Positions 1 to 13,200 of a stretch of 64,000 bases of DNA are shown here, one piece after another. The position numbers were made by a program, and so were the translations under genes. The notes beneath the pieces are model-generated. The model saw only the letters and a list, made by a program, of their open reading frames with translations. It did not search any database and had not been told where the DNA came from. Position 1 is the first letter of the stretch. Every line of letters begins with the position of its first letter. Origin of the DNA: Hydractinia symbiolongicarpus (Eukaryota; Cnidaria; Hydrozoa; Anthoathecata; Hydractiniidae). The stretch is taken from positions 4,712,001 to 4,776,000 of the forward strand of contig NC_079879.1 in assembly GCF_029227915.1 (NCBI RefSeq), in the 5' to 3' direction.

Positions 1-2580
1 TTGTGCTTGGCAATACAAATTTTTGAATTAAAAGCAGATGGAAGGTGGAATAAGCTGCTCTTTTTAAATCAACGATTTTGGCTTAAAAGAGTGGTTTACT
101 TTACAAGACCTCGAAAAATACTATTTTCTGGTGAACTTTGTTTATCGATGGATGGTGTTTAGGAAGAAGTAGATTTTGTAATGTTTTAATGTGTTTTTAG
201 CTAGTTAGAATGCAGATAAATTGTGCAGAAAAACTTTCGCACTATTTTTGAACTAGTAAGATAAAAAATCACTAAGCTAAAAACTTTTTGTTAGTTATAT
301 AAAAACGGAAAATGGCTTATTCACATAAAAAATGTAATTTATATTTTATAAAATATAATTTTATGTTGTCTCGTATAAATTTTATTCCTTTTTTTTTCTC
401 ACACAGGGTTTCATAAAACGGTACTCTTATTCGGCTGGTCACCAAAAATCCATTGAAATATGCTCTCCAGCGTAGAGAGGAAGCTATGCGGTACACAAAA
501 ATTTGTAGTTCTTAAAAAAATGCCTCCTGGATAGAGGGTTAATACTGGAGATTTTTTTCAAAGCGTGCAGAAATTTTGACCTCAATATAGTGTGCAAACC
601 GGTCACTATGAAACATGTCATTTTAAGTAAAATAGCTTTAAATCTCAGTATGAAACTGGCTAATATATAGACCTGTCCCTGCTTGGTTTTCCTCATATTG
701 GCTTTAATGTATTTTTAAAATGGGATTTTATGCGCTAAGTTAAAAACATCCTTAAACCCTTTGCATTTTTTTAACACCCATTTCTTTGCGAGTTGTAAAA
801 AAATGGACTAACTTGTTTAAATTCCTGTATCCGCCCCTGAGGAATATACCCTGTTCATTGTTTCGAGGAGGCGCCATGGCTTAGATGGAGAGTCCTAGAG
901 TATTAAATGCTCATTTTTAGCTACACAGACCCAATTAGGGGCCGCACTCTACTAAACAACTCCCAGCAACATCCAACGGCCCACACAGTGTGCCATCTCC
1001 CCAATTTCTCTTACATGGCTTGGGTTAACCACAAGTAAAAGGGAACACATCACAGTAGGAGTCTGTTACAACTCACCTTCCAGAAGTCAAATTAATTAGG
1101 AAGCCCTGCTAAACCTCATTTGGCAATACAAATGCCTGTCCTGCCCGTCCTTGTTTAATCTTATTGCCCGGGCATTTAGAACACTACATGAAATTGCATT
1201 TTGGAAATGCTTTGGACGAGTTCGGGAAAATGCGGGCGGTTTTGGAGGACAACCACCGGTTTAAGTAGAAAATACGCCTAAACTTGCCCTTATATACAGT
1301 ACTGGAAGAAGGTTGTTTAACATATCGAGCGCGCAACGTGCGCGGACTCCCTCGATACGCGATGTACTGCGTTTATAATAATAAGAAACAATCAAAATAA
1401 ATTGTCACAATCTATCAAGAATCTAGTATCGTGACAAAATCTGTCTTGATGTGTCGAGATGGTAGGTGATAATAAGAATAAGGAGAAAGTTTTTTTAATG
1501 AGAATAAGGAGAAAGTTTTTTTAATGAGAATAGAGAGAAAGATTTTTTTTATTTCAAACACATCTGTGCTTTATCTTTTTTTATTTTAAATAGGTGTATA
1601 TCATAAGAAAATTTTTAACTTTCACCAGGTGCAAGGTTGGAGCAATACACCTTTTATAATTATTTTCAGGAGTGGTCCACAAAGGCAGTTCTGGAATCTT
1701 TAAATCTCCCACTAGCGCTGCAGAAACCTTTTTGAAATTCTTGCCCAACTGGACGACAGCCTTATATGTAGGGATCAAACCCTCAACCACTTGGACATGA
1801 GTCGAACGCTCTATTTATCCACATTAAACAAATTAACTTGTCAATTTATGTCTGTGTTTTTTCAATTTTCAAGAAAAACAGAGATTATGACATGGTATTT
1901 GTATTGCTCATTACTTTAGCTGATATTTGTAATTGATTATGTTTAGAGAATTTATGATTTATTCTCTTTTTTACATTTTTTGTTCTTTTTATTCCTCTCC
2001 TATAAACACTGCATTTTTTCATAGTTATGCCCACACCTGTCTTCATTTTTTTGAAAATTCGAAACGGTGTGGTACAAAGTTGAACTTCTGGGAGTCTTCA
2101 AACTGACCCAAGTTGTGGCTGTCTCTAAAAAGTCCTAATAGTTAGGCCTGTCCCTTTTTGGTTCAATTTTTGAAAGCACAAGTGTCCTTTGTCAATAGTT
2201 GACCTGTCCTCATCTTTGACAGTCTTTTAACAGTATAGGAATTGTTTGCCAATAGTCAGGCCTCTCCTATTTTTAAGACAAAAAATTTTTAAAATTGTAA
2301 GAGTCATTTGTGTACAGTTGGGTTTGTCCTATCCGGTGACACACTTTTTAAAAGACCGACTTATTTTTGTTGAGTCTTCAGGATGGGAACATAACATATT
2401 TTTGATGGTGGCATAAGATTGGGCAGAACAAACCCACTCCATGCCATGTGTGTGCATTATTTTCGATGCAAAATCAAATATAAGCCACGTCTCAACTCAT
2501 CTATAAAAACCGGAGAAATTACATGACAATTTCTTGTCCACTACCTGCATGTGTTTGAGCCCCTGCCTAAAAAAAGACAT
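1..2580. other. Non-genic AT-rich sequence
   Basis: I see no convincing coding exon here on either strand; the open frames are short and show no conserved pattern. It holds a short direct repeat (about 1468-1545, period near 29 bp, around a GAGAAAG core). If the exon at 2698-2805 is real, this stretch would be intron of that minus-strand gene, whose later exons are not visible. Confidence 0.5.
1468..1545. repeat. Short tandem repeat, about 29-bp unit
   Basis: A purine-rich unit containing AATAAGGAGAAAG followed by a T run occurs almost perfectly twice, then once more in diverged form (AATAGAGAGAAAG). It is a simple local duplication with no coding potential. Confidence 0.6.
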
Positions 2581-2697
2581 TCCTCATCAGTTTTTTCCTA
2601 GACATAATCTGTGATGCAATTTCCCTTGACCCAATGTGTATATTAACACTGGTTTCTCAAGCGAACTAGCAATAAACAGAGTAATACTTTGACTTAC

Positions 2698-2805
2698 CTG
2701 TTGTGATACTAAAAAGTCATGCATAAATTCTTGTAATCCTTGAACATTTGGATCAAACTCGTTAAGGGCAGACACCACAATGTGGATCAGCTCTTTGTGT
2801 TTCAT
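2698..2805 (-). CDS. Probable first coding exon of an unrecognised gene, partial
   Basis: Reading on the minus strand, an ATG in good context (AAAATGA) opens a 36-codon reading frame starting MKHKELIHIVVSALNEFDP. The frame ends exactly at a strong consensus donor, CAACAG|GTAAGT, in phase 0. The peptide is amphipathic and looks protein-like rather than random. I could not find the next exon between here and position 1, so the gene either has small exons I missed or continues beyond the left edge. I do not recognise the protein. The call rests on start context, donor quality and composition only, and chance is a real alternative. Confidence 0.35.
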
Positions 2806-3719
2806 TTTTGTTTCTTAATAAATATAAAAACATTTAGCTAAATTTACATAAGGAAAGACAATGTTCATAACACAAAGAAATATAAAATGTAACTATGGCT
2901 ATAGCTACATGGTAAAATAAAAATAAAAGGTAAAAGATATTTTTAAAGCAGAATCGAATCAATGAGCAGCCATTTTTGAAATGAGCAACTTTGCCTTGAA
3001 TTATTTTGTATAAAATCAACAACATACTTACAAATTGTTTGAACAATCAAGACTGGTACCATGGCAACACATATGCTTTTTATATGTAATCTGCAGAACA
3101 AGGAGAATATCGCGTAGATGTGTACACGAAAACATAATGCTGATGACTTTGTCTAAACGAGGATTCCGACAGTTCATGAGAGTGCTGCTGGTTAAACAAA
3201 ATTTCCTTTGTTGCTCTCAGCTTTGTAGGAACTGGTTTTTCTTATATTTGTATAACTACTGCGTTACATAGCTATAGTCCGTTATAACCTCATAACTGGT
3301 TAAACAACATATACTATTCCTTTGTTTATCTAAATCTTACCTCTCACTTTTTTAAACAACTTAAAAAGGTTAGCTCTCTAGCTAGCAAGCTACCTCCCAC
3401 CCCAAAAGAACTTTTTCTCATATCGTAGATAATTTTTAACTGGTACAGAATTATTAATTATTTTAAACAAATTATTAATATAACTTAGAAATTATGCATT
3501 CTGTATGCTGCAAAATTTATAATGTGCTACACCTTTTAGCAGTTATACAGGCAAGACCTTTCTCGCTAGAATGATCTAGTTCAACAGGTGCAAGAAAATG
3601 TAATCAAATAACATATATATACCAAATTCTAAAACAACAAGATTACTCAGCACAACCACAGCACAGCTGTTTTCAACCTGGACAAAAATGGACTGCAAAA
3701 AACAAACAACATATATACC

Positions 3720-4285
3720 CCATCATCATCGTCATTCTCGGCTTAACGTCCGTTTTCCATGCTAGTATGGGTTGGACAGGGTATATTAATGACCCTCTTC
3801 CAATCTGATCTAGACTGTGTTAGATCTAAACTCAACTTCCTCTGTATCAAGTCTGTCCTTATAACCTCCTGCCAAGTCTTTCTCGGTCTGCCTCTGGGCT
3901 TTGCCCCAGGAACTATCAAGTCTCTACACTTTCTTACCCAATTATCCCCCTCCATTCTTTCCAAGTGCCAATTCAATCTGTTTATCTGGATAACATCTTT
4001 AATTCTACGGATACTTAGCCTGCTTCTTAGCTCATCTGAAATCTTTCTGTCTCTCAGACTGGCGTTACACATCCACCTAACCATTCTCATATCATTCCTT
4101 TCTAAACAGTCAAGATCTTCCTGCTTCACTGGCCATGTCTCACTACCGTACAACATAACACTTCTTACACAGGCCGTATACAACCTACCTTTTAACTCAA
4201 TTGACAAGACTCTGCTAGTCAACAAAGGAAGTAATTCTCTGATCTTTTTCCAAGCAGAACATATTCTGCAAGTATAACACTTCAT
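3720..4285 (-). mobile_element. 3' end of a non-LTR (LINE) retrotransposon with reverse-transcriptase C-terminus
   Basis: A 180-codon minus-strand frame (3743-4285) matches the C-terminal part of LINE reverse transcriptases. It shows the RT 'thumb' pattern (LYGSETWPVKQEDLDCLER, then MVRWMCNASLRDR) and, near its end, the PRGRPRKTW motif. Just past the stop comes a conserved tail, CCATACTAGCATGGAAAACG on the minus strand, ending in an ATGATGATG-type simple repeat. Such a tail is expected at the true 3' terminus of elements that prime by target-primed reverse transcription. The upstream two thirds (endonuclease and catalytic YxDD) are missing, consistent with 5' truncation. The element is not functional. 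From memory, similar 3' tails occur in RTE-like LINEs and SINEs of several marine invertebrates. Confidence 0.8.
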
Positions 4286-4289
4286 CCAT

Positions 4290-4760
4290 CACCCCCTTCA
4301 CTGCCCAACATATCACCTAAGTAACAGAAGTTCTCAATTATCTCTAACGAGCCACTGTTGTACATCATTGAAGCTTGAAATACTTCATTCTCTATACAGT
4401 ACAGTCTGAATGTGATCTACCGCATACATGCTAATATCACACCTTTGCGTGGAGGACAACAGTCGTTTGTCTTTTGTTATAATTAAACCCCTTAAGGGTT
4501 TTGCAAGTTTATATTTGTGTGTTAAAAAACAATGCGCTTACGAAGAAATTATATTTCTTGTAATAGCGATATGCATTGTGTAAATGTATTGTTAAGCTAT
4601 TCCCTTAAGTATTAGCGTGAAGTAATTAAATAATAAAAATCTTTTGCGAAGTTTTATAATACATTGCGCGAGAATGAATTGTTGATTTATTTACTTAAAA
4701 AGATTCCAGCAGGTTTAATTTAAGAAACATACGAGAGGCATTGTTGTTCACAACTTTTAA
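4290..4760. other. Non-genic sequence
   Basis: No gene or clear element is visible between the LINE fragment and the 53-bp tandem repeat. Confidence 0.5.
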
Positions 4761-4763
4761 ATG

Positions 4764-5081
4764 CCACTTTTTGTTTATAAACTTTTAAAATGTGATCTTA
4801 AAAAACATTTCTATCGCCGCTTTTCATTTTTAAACTTTTGAAATGTGATTTAAAAAAACATTATTATCTCCGCTTTTCGTTTATAAACTTTTAAAATGCG
4901 ATATAAAAGAGCATTTGTATCGCTGCTTTTTGTTCTTAAACTTTTAAAACGTAATCTTAAAAAACATTTCTATTGCCGCTTTTCGTTTTTAAACTTTTAA
5001 AATGCGATCTAAAAGAGCATTTCTATCCCTGCTTTTCGTTTATAAACTTTTAAAATGCGATGTAAAAAAACGCTTAATTAC
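4764..5081. repeat. Minisatellite, 53-bp unit x 6
   Basis: Six consecutive 53-bp copies of a unit built around CCGCTTTTCGTTTATAAACT, then AAAATGCGAT, then an A run and CATTTCTATCG. The copies differ at several positions each, so the array is old. Each unit carries TTTATAAAC. No coding frame spans it. Confidence 0.85.
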
Positions 5082-6750
5082 GGCAATAAAAAAATTATAC
5101 TATGTATAACCCGCATTGGTGTTAAGAAAAAATTCAGCGATTTTTACGTACCCTGTGCGTGTGGTTCCGTTTTTGTTTGTTTTTAGTTAAGTATCATTTT
5201 ATTTCATGCTGGAGACAAGTGGGGGACGTTTAAACTCTCTCAGTCTTAAGGATATGGTAACCCCCTGAGGCACATACTCAGCATATTTAAAATATCTCCT
5301 CTGCTCGCTATATCAACCCCAACAAATATTTAAATTCTGAAAGCCAAATAAATTATCTCTAGAGTGATGATAAAACATTTCCATAAAAAAAATCCAAAAA
5401 GGAGAAAAAAATTATATACAAAAATTCACCCTTCCAGTTCATTTTGTTGAACACTCCCCTCAGTAAAATTTTTGTTCGTTGAAAAAAATATGATTGCAAG
5501 GCTCTTATTTAGCTCTAAAAAACCTTGCTTTTTTACTCAAAACAACATGTGGTTCCAAAAATACAGCATATTTTGTGTTACAATAGCTGTTTTATGACTG
5601 ATTTATCTATTTTTAAGCATGGTAGATCAATAACTCGATATTTACTCATTTTCTGCATTAGAAAAAGCAAAGTTTTGTAGCCAAATATATAATTGTCGCA
5701 ACAAACTTGTTTTCGTACAATTTCTACAAGATGGAGGGGAGTGTTCGACAAAAATATGTACCGTTGCGACAGAAAATTTTATTTCGAGAAAAAGCAAATC
5801 AAAGACCTTTGCTTTTACCTGCAAGAATCACGGTTACACCCACTTAAACGTTATGATTAATAACTCATGAATATTTTATTTAAAATTAAAGGTAAAGTGT
5901 TTTCGTAGAACTATGGGTCTAGTTATTGTTGAACAGACAACAGGATAACATAACATAACAGGATAAAAACGAAAAAAATAAAGAAATAACTTATAAAGGT
6001 GTAGATGATATAATATATTTGTATAGATTATTAAAGTGTGAATGTTTCCTATGTTATATGTTGAGATACAATTTTTTATTCGTTCTGCAAAACTCTCTTT
6101 AATTATTATACAGATTTAATATATTTGAGGAATTTTAAACTTTGAGCACACTATTAAAAATTCTAAAAGATAAAAAGGATTTTTTCTCATTTTATCCCTC
6201 TTAACAATAAATATTTTTGATTCTTTTTTTAAAAATATCAGGAAAATACGCCAAAGAATTAAAATTAAAACAAATAATTTTTTTAAAAAAAATGTCTCTG
6301 AAGGGGGTTACCGTATCCTTTACTTCCTTGTCTTCGATTGCCGAAATAATAATTGAAATTTATTTGAGCAAGTCGATCTTCTGCTGATGCCAACAGTACT
6401 GAATCAGACAATGCTGTTTTCTTTTTATTTGTAGCTATTTTGAAAGAAAACTTTTAAGTTGTGAAAAAGGGTTCATGTTATCAGTAAAGAGTACAAAATC
6501 TTTTAAAAATGTTAATTTATTTATTTCCTGGCTACACGAAACAGGATTTTTTAAACGTCCCTGATCAACTGATCTGTTCATCTTAACATTAACGCATTCA
6601 TCAAATATATTTTTAAATAATTAAATATTTAATAACAGAATGTTGCACATGTTTTGTTGTTGCCACCTGTTATGTAAAGAAAGACACTTTTAAATATGCA
6701 AATACACGTTTTCAGAGCTGCTAAGTAAAACAAAATACAAAGTATAAGGA
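5082..6750. other. Non-genic AT-rich sequence
   Basis: No supported gene, RNA or repeat boundary was seen. A minus-strand frame of 60 codons near 5642-5824 has no recognisable features. Confidence 0.5.
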
Positions 6751-6757
6751 ATGTTTT

Positions 6758-8146
6758 TTAATCTTCATCACTACTATCGTCACTGCTTGAAATCCCCTCA
6801 AAACCTTCAGGCTCGGAATCGCTAGCAAAAGCATCTACAATAACTGTAGGTATTATTGGCCGACCTCCATCTAACGAAAATTCTATGTCATCATTTCCAT
6901 CATTAGGCTGATTGGAATTATTGTTGATGTTATCAGTAATTCCAACCTTTTTCAAACTATTCTTTATTGTTTCTAAGGTAATTGAGTTCCAAGCATCTAG
7001 CACCCATTGAGACACCTCAGCATTAGTAGCTCGTCTCATTTTTCCCGAAGCGGAAAATGTATGAATACCTTCACTCATCCACTTTTCCCATCTCTCTCGA
7101 ATTTTAGCTTTAAAAGCTCTGTTAACTGAGATATCCAGTGGTTGAAACAACTTCGTTAAGCCACCAGGTATAACTGCAGTGGTTGTGTTGTGCTCAGTTT
7201 TTTACATTTTACGGACGTTTCCGTTCAAATGAGCACTAAAACTATCCAGCACAAGCAAAGACATTTTATTAAAAAGTTCACTGGCCGCACTTGCCAAACT
7301 TTACTAACTCAATTTTCCATGCCTTCGATATCAACCCAGCCCTTTTTCTGACAGTGAATTACAACACCCTTCGGAAATTCTTCTTTGGGGATTGTTTTTC
7401 TTTTAAAAATTATCATTGGTTTCAATTTGGTACCTGCTTCTGAACAGCCCAACACCACAGTAAAATGGGTTTTCTCATGTCCAGTTGAACTGACAGGTAC
7501 TGTTTTGATGCCTGTCACATCAACAGAGCGAGCATATGGAGAATCAAATGTCATTGGTACTTCGTCCATGTTAAAGACATAACCTTGGTTTCAGCCAATG
7601 ATAACCCTTGCTTCCTGAGATTAACAAATGCCCGAAAACTCACAGTTTTTTCTGCCCAATCGTCAGAAAGCTCTTGCCCAATCGTCGTTCTTGTGTGTAC
7701 TGAGAGTTGGTTTCTTTCCATAAAACGACTTCACCACGATGGCCCACTTACGAAGTCTCTAATCCCAATTTCCTCAGCTAGCTGTTTAGATATTAAATGC
7801 ACCATTACTGTGGTGAGACCTCGCTTATTTTCACGTTGAATCAATACCCACTCTTTTAATGTGCGCTCAAGATTCGGATATTTGCATGTGCCTGAGCAAA
7901 AGGAACAAGTCACTTATGATTTTTTTCCAAAATATTTTTCTCCTTTCTCCAACCCTGAACCATTGATTCATCCGCTAAAAACTCCTGTGCCGCAACTCTG
8001 TTTTCTCTTTCTTCAGCTATTTTTATCACATTAATTTTAAAGGCAGATGTATAACTCTTCCTACGCTGCATCATGTTTAGTCGATGATAAACAAAGGAAT
8101 GTATTTGTAAGAAACTGTTTTGAATTTCAGTAATCACAGTGTGCAT
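6758..8146 (-). pseudogene. Degenerate pogo-type (Tc1/mariner superfamily) DDE transposase
   Basis: Read from 8146 down, fragments in different frames line up in transposase order. An N-terminal helix-turn-helix (RRKSYTSAFKINVIKIAEER, about 8060) comes first, then a CENP-B-type second half (LKEWVLIQRENKRGLTTVMV, then GGPSW-like SGPSW, about 7740-7870). The first catalytic Asp lies in MDEVPMTFD (about 7550), followed by the STGHEKTHFTVVLGC core. The second lies in LVLDSFSAHLNG (about 7230-7265) and the third in FQPLDISVNRAF (about 7115-7150). An acidic C-terminus ends at 6758. At least three frame changes or stops separate these blocks, so no intact transposase is made. The family assignment is from recalled pogo/Tigger patterns. 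Terminal inverted repeats were not found. Confidence 0.82.
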
Positions 8147-8270
8147 GATAAAATGAGTTTCAGCAATGGGGAGGAGATAGTTGGGTATGTCTTAATAATT
8201 CTATAATCATCAGCCTTTTTCAGGAGAGGCGTGCGATCGCACGCGCACGCCTTGGCACACCCCTAAAACG

Positions 8271-8302
8271 TTTCAGGCGTGTGATTAATCGCACACCTGA
8301 AA
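8271..8302. repeat. 32-bp near-perfect palindrome
   Basis: The sequence starts TTTCAGGCGTGTGATTAATC and ends CGCACACCTGAAA. Fourteen of the 16 arm positions pair. It belongs to a group of GTGCGA/TCGCAC sites upstream of the transposase relic (8231 GTGCGATCGCAC and the two copies in the 170-bp duplication). Its function is unknown. Confidence 0.7.
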
Positions 8303-9005
8303 AAATAAATATTGAGTTTTCAAAATCAACCTATAAAAACCAATTTGTAGCGTGCGATGGCAGACCTTGAAATAATTTTTGGAAACTCGCCAGACAAAGC
8401 GTCCGATAGATTTCCATTTATCAGATTTAATCCATGAGCAAGCCTATTTATAGCCAACCTGGCCATTCTAGCTATTTCACAGACTCCGGATGTAGTTAAA
8501 AGAACTACATAAACATAAATCTCTTTTGCCTGGCCCCTTTGTCGTTTGTAACCAGGTCTTACCAAGAAATCCAGCCATGCGGTTCTTAACTAATGTGGAG
8601 GTGAACGCTGACGGACAACGGATGAAGCAAGTCTGCAAATATGCACTTACCGGCGGAATAGACATTTTATCATGGATTTATATAATTTCTTTTTTTTTGA
8701 CAAAACAAATTATAAACCATAGCAGGTCCGAATTTAATGGATTTTTTTCTTTATGCCTGTAAAAACGAAACCCATGTGCGGTATAATTTTTTTGTAGAAA
8801 AGTAAAGTGTAGCTAAACTTTCAGAATGAGTTTTACGATAAAGGATAAAGATTTTTTTAATTCGAAAACAAGGCATAGTTTTGCCTATTTGCTTGTGATG
8901 ACCTGAAAAATAAACAAAAAATATAAAAATGACAGTATAGTCATGCATATACCAGTAGATGCTCGATCATCCTGTTTGGAGTTCACAATTTAAAACGTCC
9001 CTCAC
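8303..9005. other. Non-genic sequence
   Basis: Several short frames on both strands overlap each other, but none resembles a known domain. It may be the body of a degraded transposon, since it lies between two clusters of GTGCGA palindromes; no coding relic was identified. Confidence 0.4.
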
Positions 9006-9345
9006 TTTTCTACCGCAAAGTGAATGCGCAACAAAAATAACCTCGGAGCCCGTATTGCATGCGTAACATTCTTTGCATGTATGTTTTATATCGCATGTGC
9101 TACTTGATTTACATGTGCGAATCATCGCACACCTACTCAAATATTCTTGAAAAAAACTGAATCATCTTCCCTCCTTTTTCTACTGCAAAATGAATGCGCA
9201 ACAAAAATAACCTTGGAGCCCGTATCGCATGCGTAACATTCTTTGCACGTATGTTTTATATCGCACGTGCTACTTGATTTACATGTGCGAATCATCGCAC
9301 ACCTACCCAAATATTCTTGAAAAAGACTGAATCATCTTACCCATC
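9006..9345. repeat. Tandem duplication, 170-bp unit x 2
   Basis: Positions 9006-9175 and 9176-9345 are about 95% identical with no length change. Each unit contains CATGCGTAACATTCTTTGCA and, near its end, the inverted repeat GTGCGAATCATCGCAC. Most differences between the copies are transitions (e.g. GCATG versus GCACG). Confidence 0.85.
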
Positions 9346-10209
9346 ATTAGTCATTTTAACAAATGTTAATATAGAAAATTAGAAAATTTTTAAAACAACT
9401 TTCTACTTTTTTTTCCAATGATTTCATTCATTTTTTAACGAAATAGCACAGAAAATGCTAACATCAGCTTAAAATGCGAAATTCAGGCTGTTTTTTATCA
9501 TTTGACTGATTATACCAGTCTTTTTATATACATGCACACACTTTCACACCTACAGTGCCACTATCAGCCTAACATCTTGTATCGTGTAAGAGGTGCATTA
9601 CTTAAAATGGAATCCGCAAGAAAGTTTGCAATTGGGGTGAATGTTAATAAAAATGTTTGTTGACAGTTCACACCTCTTTGCTTTGGAAGGCCTATATTGA
9701 ATGCCAAGATGTTTTTACTGTTACTGTTCCAAAGCAAAAGTGTTTTGGTTGTCGTTTTAAGTTTGAAAAAATTGTTTTAGCTGAGTATTACTTGACTTGG
9801 TTTTGTTTTTAACATTGTAGAATTGTTTTAACTTTTCAAACTGTAGATAAATTTTGTAAATCAATTCACCTTTGTATGCATTGATAAAGTTTGAATCCGC
9901 ATCCCCTAACAGGTCTATAATTACTGATGACAAAATAAAGTTGTTTTTATACCTTTCTATGGTACACACTTTTTTTAATTTTCAAAAATAATCCATTTCT
10001 TGGTGTAGTATTTTTTCCTTAATTTAAATTGTTTTATATTTTTTTAATGGATTAGGGGTAAACAATTTTCCATTAATTGGCCTGAAAAAATCAAAAGCAT
10101 ACATGTTTTTTATGTAATTTTATTCTGATCTCACATCCACAACTTCATGTTCAACTACATTCTGTGTTAATATACTTTTAGTTATTTACCATGAAAATAG
10201 TTATTTAAA
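9346..10209. other. Intergenic region upstream of TAF5L
   Basis: AT-rich with no supported gene. It presumably includes the TAF5L promoter and 5' UTR, but no TATA box or CpG-rich segment stands out. Confidence 0.4.
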
Positions 10210-13200
10210 ATGAATAAATATCTATCGAGTTATAAGCGCAAGAGAACTGAAGAAGTTAATGAATTAGTTTCATGGTATAAACAGCAACGATCATTTTCAA
10301 ACCGAAGTCAACCGAGTACAAGTTCTGGTTTGGGATCCTTAAATGCATTAAACATAACACCTTGGGATTATAACCTTGATGCAAATATAGTTATTAAAAC
10401 AGAAAAAGATTTAGCTATTGATACTCGAGATTTTGATATAAATATTGAAAGTGAACCCCAAGGGAGCAGTGTTCCTCCAAAAGAATATTTTGAAATGTTA
10501 GGAATGGATAGTATGCAGACTGGTGGCAGAAATGCAGTGTCATATGCATCTATGATGACTGATGCAAGTGCTTATGAAGAACAATATCTAAGTCTGAAAA
10601 TATTTCTGGCTGCATGCAATGCTTCATATAAAAGAGAACTGTCATCCATTTTATTTCCAATATTTATACATTTTTACCTGGATTTAATTGCAAAACCTGA
10701 TTTTCCTACAGCACAATCTTTCTATAATAAATTTCATCATGATCATGAAGAACATGAAAAGGAAATTACACAGTTCATTTCAAAAATTACACTAGTTTCT
10801 CAAATTGTGTTATATCCAAGTGTTAATGAACTTCGAAACAATAAAATCAACTTGAAGTTGTCGCATTCTGTTTACTTGTATTTATTGCAGCATCTTAGAC
10901 ATGGGAACTACACTTTGGTTTTGCAAACTCTAAACAGACATTTTACTGTGAAAACATCAAACATTTTATCTAGCAGTAAATCAATTGGTTACCTAACAGA
11001 CAGCGACACAGAAGAGGATTTCACTGAGAAATATTTTTCCACTTGGAGTGATGCAGAACAACTTACTGTTAAAAGCTTGCAAAATTCTATTGCAGAACTT
11101 CAAAAATCTTCAAAGATCTTAAAACCCTCAATTTGTTTATATTCTTTTGTAAATGCATACCATGGGTAAATTTTAAATTTAAATCATGTAACTTTCTAGG
11201 AATCTAAGTGTCACTTAACAATTAGTTTGGCAAAGGTTTGAGCAGAAACCAAAAGATGGGAAGAGAAGTATAAGATTTAATCATTTATGATAATAAACAG
11301 GAAATTATATACAATTTTTTAACAAAAAAGCAAAAATAGTGACATGAACACAGAAGTTATAGATACCTTAAATGCCTTAATTACCTGATAAAGTGCTTGG
11401 TGTGATCTTTATTTGAAATCTAACTTTTTAGTCATGCTTTTTCAATAGAGACTCTAATTTGTGAAAATGCACTTGAAAAAGAAATAACAAAAAAGCGTGT
11501 GTACGGGTTTTTTTTCAAAACTATGAAATGCTCAAATTATTGCCCCTTTTGAATTCAAATAAACTCATCCTGCACTAATTCCGAAAGGATTGTAATTATA
11601 AGGGCCGGAAGAGGGCAGTGCTAATTGAGCATTTCAGGTAGATCATAAAAATTACGTGTTTACATTCTAAAAGTTTCCACAAATGTCATGTTTGTTTTTC
11701 ATTTGTAGGCTGACATGCTCAACGTTTTCTCATAATGATGAAATTTTAGCTGCCGGATTTGAAGATTCCTCCGTGCGATTATGGAATTTGATGTCTAAAC
11801 ATAAGGTCGATTTCTCTTCAGCTGAAGGTAAGTTTAGCCTCCTCTATATTATATTAACCTTCTGAAAAAAAGTCGCATCGTTTTAATCAAATTAAAGACA
11901 TCTAATAAAATTCCAACAACACAAAATTCTCTAATGTACATTTTTTGCATCCATGATTTAACCAATCACTAAATCTTTTTTTCTTGGTAGAAAGAATTCC
12001 AAACTCTTCACTCTTAAATTTTTCATCCACGCTAAAAGATTACACAATAACTTTAAAATCGTTTTATACTTCTGTAATCTTTCCTCTAAAGCAACATTAG
12101 AGCGCAGCTTATGTAAATATCTATAAAATGTATGATTTTTTACCGTCTCGGCAATACAGGTTTTCAAGCATTCTGATTGGCTTAGCGCTTTTGACGACGG
12201 GTTGATATAAAGCGGCATTGCTCGTTGTCAAGAACAATGGAAGGTTATAATGGAATGGAAAGTTATAATGTGAACTTATTTTTTTTCTAATTATACCATC
12301 TTCCTTTTGTAAAATGTGAAAAATATGATTTAAGGAATTATTGTAACTGTTGATGCGGACAAATTCTGAATTTTTCACACAACAATAAAAATAATTGACC
12401 AAAAAACTTTAAATCAATACAGACTTTTGAGTTTTATGTATGCAGTTTCATTAATTTGAACGTTTTAAGCATTAAAAATACTTTTTTTATTCCATTTCAC
12501 AAAACTTCAATGCAGCGACAATAAAACCACAATGGAAATTTCATAATAGCAGTGACAAAAAGAAAGGGTTAAATAATGGAAGTTCACTAAGCAATCAAAG
12601 CTGAATATAGGAAATGCCATGTTTTTTCAACTGAATGCACCATTTTATCTTTTAGATGAAAAGTCAGTCGAGAGCTCAAATATTAATACATCTAAAGATT
12701 GTCGTGTATTAAGAGGACATTCTGGATCGGTATACCAAACTGAATTTCTTCCAGATAATCACCTTCTATTATCTGCATCTCAAGATAAGTCTGGTAAGTG
12801 ATCTAATCACCATTTTTATTATTGTGTTTATAGAATGGACAATATAAGTTGTGTTTCTATATGAAATACGCAATCATGTAATTATACTCAGTCGATTATA
12901 ATAAGTGTTTTTTTTATTATACCTAACTAAACTACTAAACTAAGAGGGATGGGATAAGGATAGAAAGAATTCATTAGAAAATCTTCCGAACATGGATTTA
13001 ATAACGAAATGGATACTACACAACGAGATACACATGGCTTTTTTTATTAATTACTGAAGAGAATTTTTTTTGTTGAAGAATGATAAAAACTGATTTTATA
13101 AGTATCTTCATCCACCTTTTTCTCTTTGTATAAATAAAATGTGATGTCGTAATTTTTTCCTGAAATTTGAAATCCCCTAGTAGTTTTTAACAATAGTCTT

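Noticed and set aside
1581-1810. Minus-strand open frame preceded by GGTTTGATCCC, considered as a next exon or a tRNA-like B box
   Set aside because: Splice phase and homology could not be supported, and the B-box resemblance is isolated.
3759-4277. 172-codon plus-strand open frame
   Set aside because: It is the antisense of the LINE reverse-transcriptase fragment, with no domain of its own.
4880-5081. TTTATAAAC motifs in the 53-bp minisatellite as promoters
   Set aside because: They recur because the repeat recurs; no gene starts nearby.
8326-8762. Three overlapping open frames around 8.3-8.8 kb
   Set aside because: None resembles a known domain; they shadow each other in a probably repetitive region.
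11958-12402. Minus-strand frames inside TAF5L introns
   Set aside because: They lie antisense in a clearly spliced gene, with low-complexity, non-conserved composition.
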